Source of the DNA: CAYONZ01 sp964405465 | GTDB taxonomy: Bacteria; Bdellovibrionota; Bdellovibrionia; Bdellovibrionales; JAMPXM01 | Reading direction: 5' to 3' | DNA: 64,000 bases | Assembly (NCBI GenBank): GCA_964405465.1 | Contig: CAYONZ010000001.1 | Coordinates: 1-64,000, forward strand | Part shown: one piece after another, positions 60,499 through 64,000 of the stretch | Numbering within the stretch: position 1 is the first letter of the stretch | Layout of the letters: every line of letters begins with the position of its first letter | Position numbers and translations under genes: made by a program | The notes under the pieces: model-generated | Seen by the model: only the letters and a program-made list of their open reading frames with translations | What the model was told of the DNA's origin: nothing | The model's database searches: none

Positions 60499-60759
60499 TT
60501 AAGCAGACAGAGGATAAACGCTGATCTTCATGCGAAGTTTATCTAATCTTTCAAACTTCACTTTGCCATCGATAATTGAATAAATCGTGAAATCACGACC
60601 CATACGAACGTTGTTTCCAAGATGAAACTTCGTTCCACGCTGGCGAACGATAATGGCTCCAGGCTTAACCTGCTCTCCACCAAATTTTTTTACACCAAGA
60701 CGACGACCCTTACTATCGCGACCGTTTCTCGTACTACCTGCGGCCTTCTTACTTGCCAT
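60499..60759 (-). CDS. rpmA: 50S ribosomal protein L27
   Basis: 86 residues: ASKKAAGSTRNGRDSKGRRLGVKKFGGE and IIVRQRGTKFHLGNNVRMGRDFTI. No cleaved N-terminal extension. It lies 20 bases after rplU. Confidence 0.97.
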   Translation of the reverse strand: MASKKAAGSTRNGRDSKGRRLGVKKFGGEQVKPGAIIVRQRGTKFHLGNNVRMGRDFTIYSIIDGKVKFERLDKLRMKISVYPLSA

Positions 60760-60779
60760 GACCTAACCCCCAAAAAAAA

Positions 60780-61334
60780 TTATTTCGATGTTTTCTTTGT
60801 TGTTTTCTTTTTCGCAGCGACTTTCTTAGTCGTTTTTTTCGCTGCTACTTTTTTCGAAGTGGCTTTTTTAGCTACCTTTTTACCTGCAGCTTTTTTAGCA
60901 ATCTTCTTTGCTCCTGTTTTAACTGATTTTTTTACGGCTGTCTCTGCATTTTCTTTGGCTGCAAGAGCTTTTTTTGCAGGATCAATAACAATAGCCTTCT
61001 TCTCTGTCGTAGCAGTTTTCCCATCTGGACTTGTAATTGCCTTAACAAACAATTCAGTGAATGCCTGTCTGTGACCCTGTGTCCTTCGGTACCCTTGGCG
61101 GCGCTTTTTCTTAAAAACGATAATTTTGGCGCCTCGTCCTTGTTGCGTCACAACGACCGTTACTTTGGCATTTGCCACCACAGGTGCGCCCACGAAAGGC
61201 TTCTCACCACCAACCATCAAAACGTCAGTTAAGTTTAATTCATCACCAATTTTAGCATCAAGCTTCTCAACTCGTACGATGTCACCAGCTTGAACACGAT
61301 ATTGTTTTCCACCGGCACGAAAAATTGCGTACAT
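60780..61334 (-). CDS. rplU: 50S ribosomal protein L21 with Lys/Ala-rich C-terminal extension
   Basis: 184 residues. The first 104 or so are L21 (MYAIFRAGGKQYRVQAGD, IVFKKKRRQGYRRTQGHRQ). The last 80 are an added tail rich in Lys, Ala and Thr (KIAKKAAGKKVAKKATSKK), like histone H1 tails and like the 34-residue protein at 8422. ATG 61334 has GGAGGTAAAA ahead, so the longer ORF reaching 61463 is not used. The tail is likely charge-based and may bind rRNA or DNA. Confidence 0.93.
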   Translation of the reverse strand: MYAIFRAGGKQYRVQAGDIVRVEKLDAKIGDELNLTDVLMVGGEKPFVGAPVVANAKVTVVVTQQGRGAKIIVFKKKRRQGYRRTQGHRQAFTELFVKAITSPDGKTATTEKKAIVIDPAKKALAAKENAETAVKKSVKTGAKKIAKKAAGKKVAKKATSKKVAAKKTTKKVAAKKKTTKKTSK

Positions 61335-61462
61335 TTTTACCTCCAAAAACTCTTTCACGAGGGGGTATAACTGCCACGGCGCAATAGCCCTTGTCAATAA
61401 TTTCAGCAGGAAATTTGAGGATCTACGAATGTTTTCGGAGAGCGTCAGCCCCAATTGCTCCA

Positions 61463-62986
61463 CTATCTTTCAAATTCAGTCATTGACGCGATTTCATATT
61501 GCTCAAGATGGTACCCCACCTCAGATTTAAACACGACAGATCTATCTAGTTTTTTCTCAATATATTCAAGCATTTCACTTTCTTCTTCGTAAATCCAATC
61601 TCCAACTTCGGGATGACAATGTACCACGACCGCAGCTCCCTGACCCGGCCTCAGAGCTTCACGTTCAAGGTCTCTAAAAATCTCATGAGCAACAGTGGCT
61701 CTTAATTTTAAGTAGCCCTTGCCATCGCAGTAGTGGCAGGGCTCACATAGTGTTTTGACTAAACTTGGGCGGATGCGTTTTCGGGTCATCTCCACCAAGC
61801 CTAGATTCGACATTGACGTTACAGAGGTGTGTGCTCGGTCCCGCGCCAGTTCTTCGCGCAACGCTTCAAGAACTTTTTCCCGGTGAGCTTCTTTTTCCAT
61901 GTCGATGAAATCAATAATTATGATTCCACCGCAATTGCGAATTCTTAATTGATGGGCAATCTCTCGAAGAGCTTCTAGATTAGTTTTTAGAATTGTGTCT
62001 TCAAGGTCCTTCTTTCCCACATACCTTCCTGTATTTACATCCACAACAACAAGTGCTTCGGCTTCATCAATGACGATATAGCCGCCTGATTTGAGCCAAA
62101 TTTTTCTCTCCATTGACCGGGAAATCTCTAGGTCTATCTCGTAGAGATCAAACAGTGGCTTGGGGTCTTTATAGAGACTTACTTTGTTTTTATATTTGGG
62201 CATAAACTGATTCAGAAAATTTAGAATTTTTCGATATGATTCTTCCTCATCTGTCACAACTCTTTCAATATCTTCATTCAGAAGGTCTCTCAGGGCGCGA
62301 AGTTCCACATCCAATTCAGTGTGAACAGCTCCTGGACCGCGTTTTTTTTCATAGTTTTTCTGAATCTCCTGCCACAGCCGATTGAGGTAATCGAGGTCGG
62401 CAATTATGTTTGCCTCTGAAGCACCTTCCCCTGCGGTTCTAACAATTACTCCCCCGTTGGGCTGAGCTTTTTGGACTATTTCTTTTAGTCGATCGCGCTC
62501 TTGCTCGTCTGCAATCCTTCGCGAAACCCCAAGATGAACAACCGTAGGCATAAACACGACATGACGCCCTGGTAACGAAATATGAGTGGTAATTCTAGCG
62601 CCCTTGGACCCAATTGGATCTTTGGCCACCTGGACAAGAATTTGCTGCCCCTCGGTGAGTAGCTCCTGAATTCTCGGTTTTTGTACCTCAGCCTCTACTG
62701 GTTCAATTATTTCTTCAACCGACTCTGAATCAAACAATTCAGCTGGGTCGCTATCCATGTCAGACCGAACATCTCCCACATACAAAAATGCGGCCCGGTC
62801 CAGACCTATGTCTACAAATGCCGCTTGCATTCCTGGCAGAACGCGAATGACTTTTCCACGGTGAACTGAACCAACCATGGTTGGAGAGGTCTTTCTTTCA
62901 ATTTTCAAATCAATCAAAGCGCCATTTTCAATATATGCAACTCTCGTTTCAACTGGGCGAACATTAATTAAGATCTCTGATGGCAT
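61463..62986 (-). CDS. rng: Ribonuclease G (Rne/Rng family)
   Basis: 507 residues. An S1-like domain (VGSVHRGKVIRVLPGMQAAFVDIG), an RNase E/G core with catalytic Asp residues in VVVDVNTGRYVGKKD and GIIIIDFIDM, and a zinc-link motif CEPCHYCDGKG. It processes rRNA and decays mRNA. Length fits RNase G rather than RNase E. It precedes rplU by 128 bases, a common order, and may be cotranscribed. It is divergent from pilT. Confidence 0.95.
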   Translation of the reverse strand: MPSEILINVRPVETRVAYIENGALIDLKIERKTSPTMVGSVHRGKVIRVLPGMQAAFVDIGLDRAAFLYVGDVRSDMDSDPAELFDSESVEEIIEPVEAEVQKPRIQELLTEGQQILVQVAKDPIGSKGARITTHISLPGRHVVFMPTVVHLGVSRRIADEQERDRLKEIVQKAQPNGGVIVRTAGEGASEANIIADLDYLNRLWQEIQKNYEKKRGPGAVHTELDVELRALRDLLNEDIERVVTDEEESYRKILNFLNQFMPKYKNKVSLYKDPKPLFDLYEIDLEISRSMERKIWLKSGGYIVIDEAEALVVVDVNTGRYVGKKDLEDTILKTNLEALREIAHQLRIRNCGGIIIIDFIDMEKEAHREKVLEALREELARDRAHTSVTSMSNLGLVEMTRKRIRPSLVKTLCEPCHYCDGKGYLKLRATVAHEIFRDLEREALRPGQGAAVVVHCHPEVGDWIYEEESEMLEYIEKKLDRSVVFKSEVGYHLEQYEIASMTEFER

Positions 62987-63091
62987 GACGTCCTACTTTC
63001 ACAACCTCGGTCTAGATGCTGAGGCCAAATCTCATTTTATTCGGCCGATCAGCCGATGATCTCTATGAGAAACAACGGAGGCTTATCGATT

Positions 63092-64000
63092 ATGGCAAAG
63101 CTCGACGAACTTTTCAAAGTGATGGTAGCACAAGGGGCTTCGGATTTGCACCTTTCGTCTGGCGCGCCACCCTATCTTCGCCTTCATGGAGAAATGGTCA
63201 AGCTAGAGTACAAGGCCCTTTCAAACCAGGAATGCCAAGCTCTCGTTTTTGAAATCTTAACTGATAAACAAAAAAAGAACTTTGTGGACAACTGGGAGCT
63301 CGATTGCAGCTATAACCTTGAGGGGATCGGACGATTTCGCTGTAACGTCTTTATGCAACGAATTGGACTTGGCGCCGTGTTTCGCGTAATTCCAGAAAAA
63401 ATCAAAACTGTGGAAGAGTTGAATTTGCCTCCCCAATTGCTTGATTTGATCAATATTCCTAAGGGACTAATTTGCGTTACTGGACCAACAGGATCTGGCA
63501 AGTCAACTACACTTGCAGCATTGATCAATCACATCAATATGCATGAAAAGGCTCATATCATTACGATTGAGGACCCGATTGAGTTTGTTCACCAGAATCA
63601 GCGATCGCTGATCAACCAGCGCGAAGTAAGCAGCCATACCAAGTCTTTTTCAAACGCTCTGAAGGCTGCTCTTCGAGAAGACCCTGATATTATTCTTGTC
63701 GGAGAGATGCGCGACCTCGAAACTATTCAACTCGCGCTAACTGCGGCTGAAACAGGACACTTAGTGTTTGGAACTCTTCACACGAATAATGCACATAAAA
63801 CTATTGATCGAATCATCGACGTTTTTCCGGACACGAAACAGGCCCAAATTAGAGTGATGCTATCCGAAAGTTTGCGTGGTGTTATCGCTCAGGCATTGCT
63901 ACCGCGGGAAGATCGTCCGGGCCGCGTTGCTGCAATCGAAGTCATGATGAATACGAAAGCCGTAGCCAATCTCATTCGAGAAGGCAAAACTTTTCAAATT
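63092..64000 (+). CDS. pilT: Twitching-motility ATPase PilT (3' end outside window)
   Basis: The visible 303 residues, in frame to the window edge, include MAKLDELFKVMVAQGASDLHL, SGAPPYLRLHG, Walker A GPTGSGKSTT, the Asp and His boxes and the Walker B EDPDIILVGEMRDLETI. The AIRNLIRE-like motif of PilT-type retraction ATPases appears as TKAVANLIREGK. It retracts type IVa pili, distinct from the Tad pilus in this window. Start at ATG 63092 has GGAGG about 10 bases upstream. The larger frame starting at 63016 is a different, false reading. Confidence 0.95.
   Translation, partial: MAKLDELFKVMVAQGASDLHLSSGAPPYLRLHGEMVKLEYKALSNQECQALVFEILTDKQKKNFVDNWELDCSYNLEGIGRFRCNVFMQRIGLGAVFRVIPEKIKTVEELNLPPQLLDLINIPKGLICVTGPTGSGKSTTLAALINHINMHEKAHIITIEDPIEFVHQNQRSLINQREVSSHTKSFSNALKAALREDPDIILVGEMRDLETIQLALTAAETGHLVFGTLHTNNAHKTIDRIIDVFPDTKQAQIRVMLSESLRGVIAQALLPREDRPGRVAAIEVMMNTKAVANLIREGKTFQI

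Noticed and set aside
61335..61462. Promoter for rplU: TTGACA with a TATACC-like -10
   Set aside because: Spacing is 21-22 bases, too long for a normal sigma70 promoter.
63016..63252. ORF overlapping the start of pilT
   Set aside because: Different frame; the PilT frame from 63092 carries all family motifs.
1..64000. CRISPR arrays, insertion sequences, prophage genes
   Set aside because: No regular repeats, transposase or phage proteins seen on either strand.

Overview
The window looks like part of a draft chromosome of a Bdellovibrio-like predatory bacterium (Bdellovibrionota, Pseudobdellovibrionaceae-type). The reasons are a moderately AT-rich, dense gene layout, and a Tad/Flp pilus cluster that ends in an Rhs-like secreted protein and a tiny disordered secreted protein. 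That arrangement resembles the host-interaction (hit) locus of Bdellovibrio. The many TPR lipoproteins, Lys/Ala-rich basic tails and gliding/pilus genes (pilT, a PilF/RodZ pair) also fit. Two runs of exactly 100 N (2035-2134 and 7005-7104) are scaffold gaps, so the first 7 kb is not contiguous.

Layout. 1-2557: ABC ATPase, LolA-like protein and a gapped outer-membrane barrel. 2571-2646: tRNA-Phe with a good promoter. 2765-6771: reverse transsulfuration genes (cystathionine beta-synthase, cystathionine lyase), a small protein and an atypical protein kinase. 7115-8280: an orphan pair of TadB/TadC-like proteins. 8422-8526: a 34-residue Lys/Ala protein. 8697-12909: an MCE/Mla-type lipid transporter with two permeases and two ATPases. 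13098-17391: TCA operon icd-mdh-sucC-sucD, then ndk and a 23S rRNA methyltransferase. 19259-23802: PilF-like TPR protein, RodZ, a GT39-type glycosyltransferase and a degenerate PHP protein. 23826-25250: ferredoxin, a DnaQ-like exonuclease and DUF2203.

25433-40059 is the accessory-looking heart of the window. It holds a Gly/Ser-rich pilin-like protein, a TPR protein, an unknown protein, then a one-way Tad operon: Flp pilin, several pilin-like minor subunits, prepilin peptidase, CpaB/RcpC, secretin, a TadZ-TadA fusion and TadB. It continues with an Rhs-like protein, a six-cysteine secreted protein, a hit-like small protein and an FG-GAP-like protein. No TadC is present in this operon.

40082-46413: an arginine succinyltransferase-type catabolic operon (aminotransferase, M20 hydrolase with altered metal ligands, AstA, AstD) that also carries mltG. 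46519-51079: BatE-like and cNMP-binding proteins, an AI-2E family transporter, BamD, a TPR protein and hpt. 51134-54243: lipoprotein, outer-membrane barrel and a TatT-like protein. 54494-62986: a housekeeping run read leftward: rng, rplU, rpmA, obgE, nadD-rsfS fusion, rlmH, comF, a LolA-like gene, yajQ and rimO. Divergent to this, pilT runs off the right edge.

The most interesting points are the asymmetric two-ATPase/two-permease Mla system, the hit-like Tad locus with its unusual pilins, the degenerate PHP and M20 enzymes, the NadD-RsfS fusion, and four genes whose promoters predict leaderless mRNAs.
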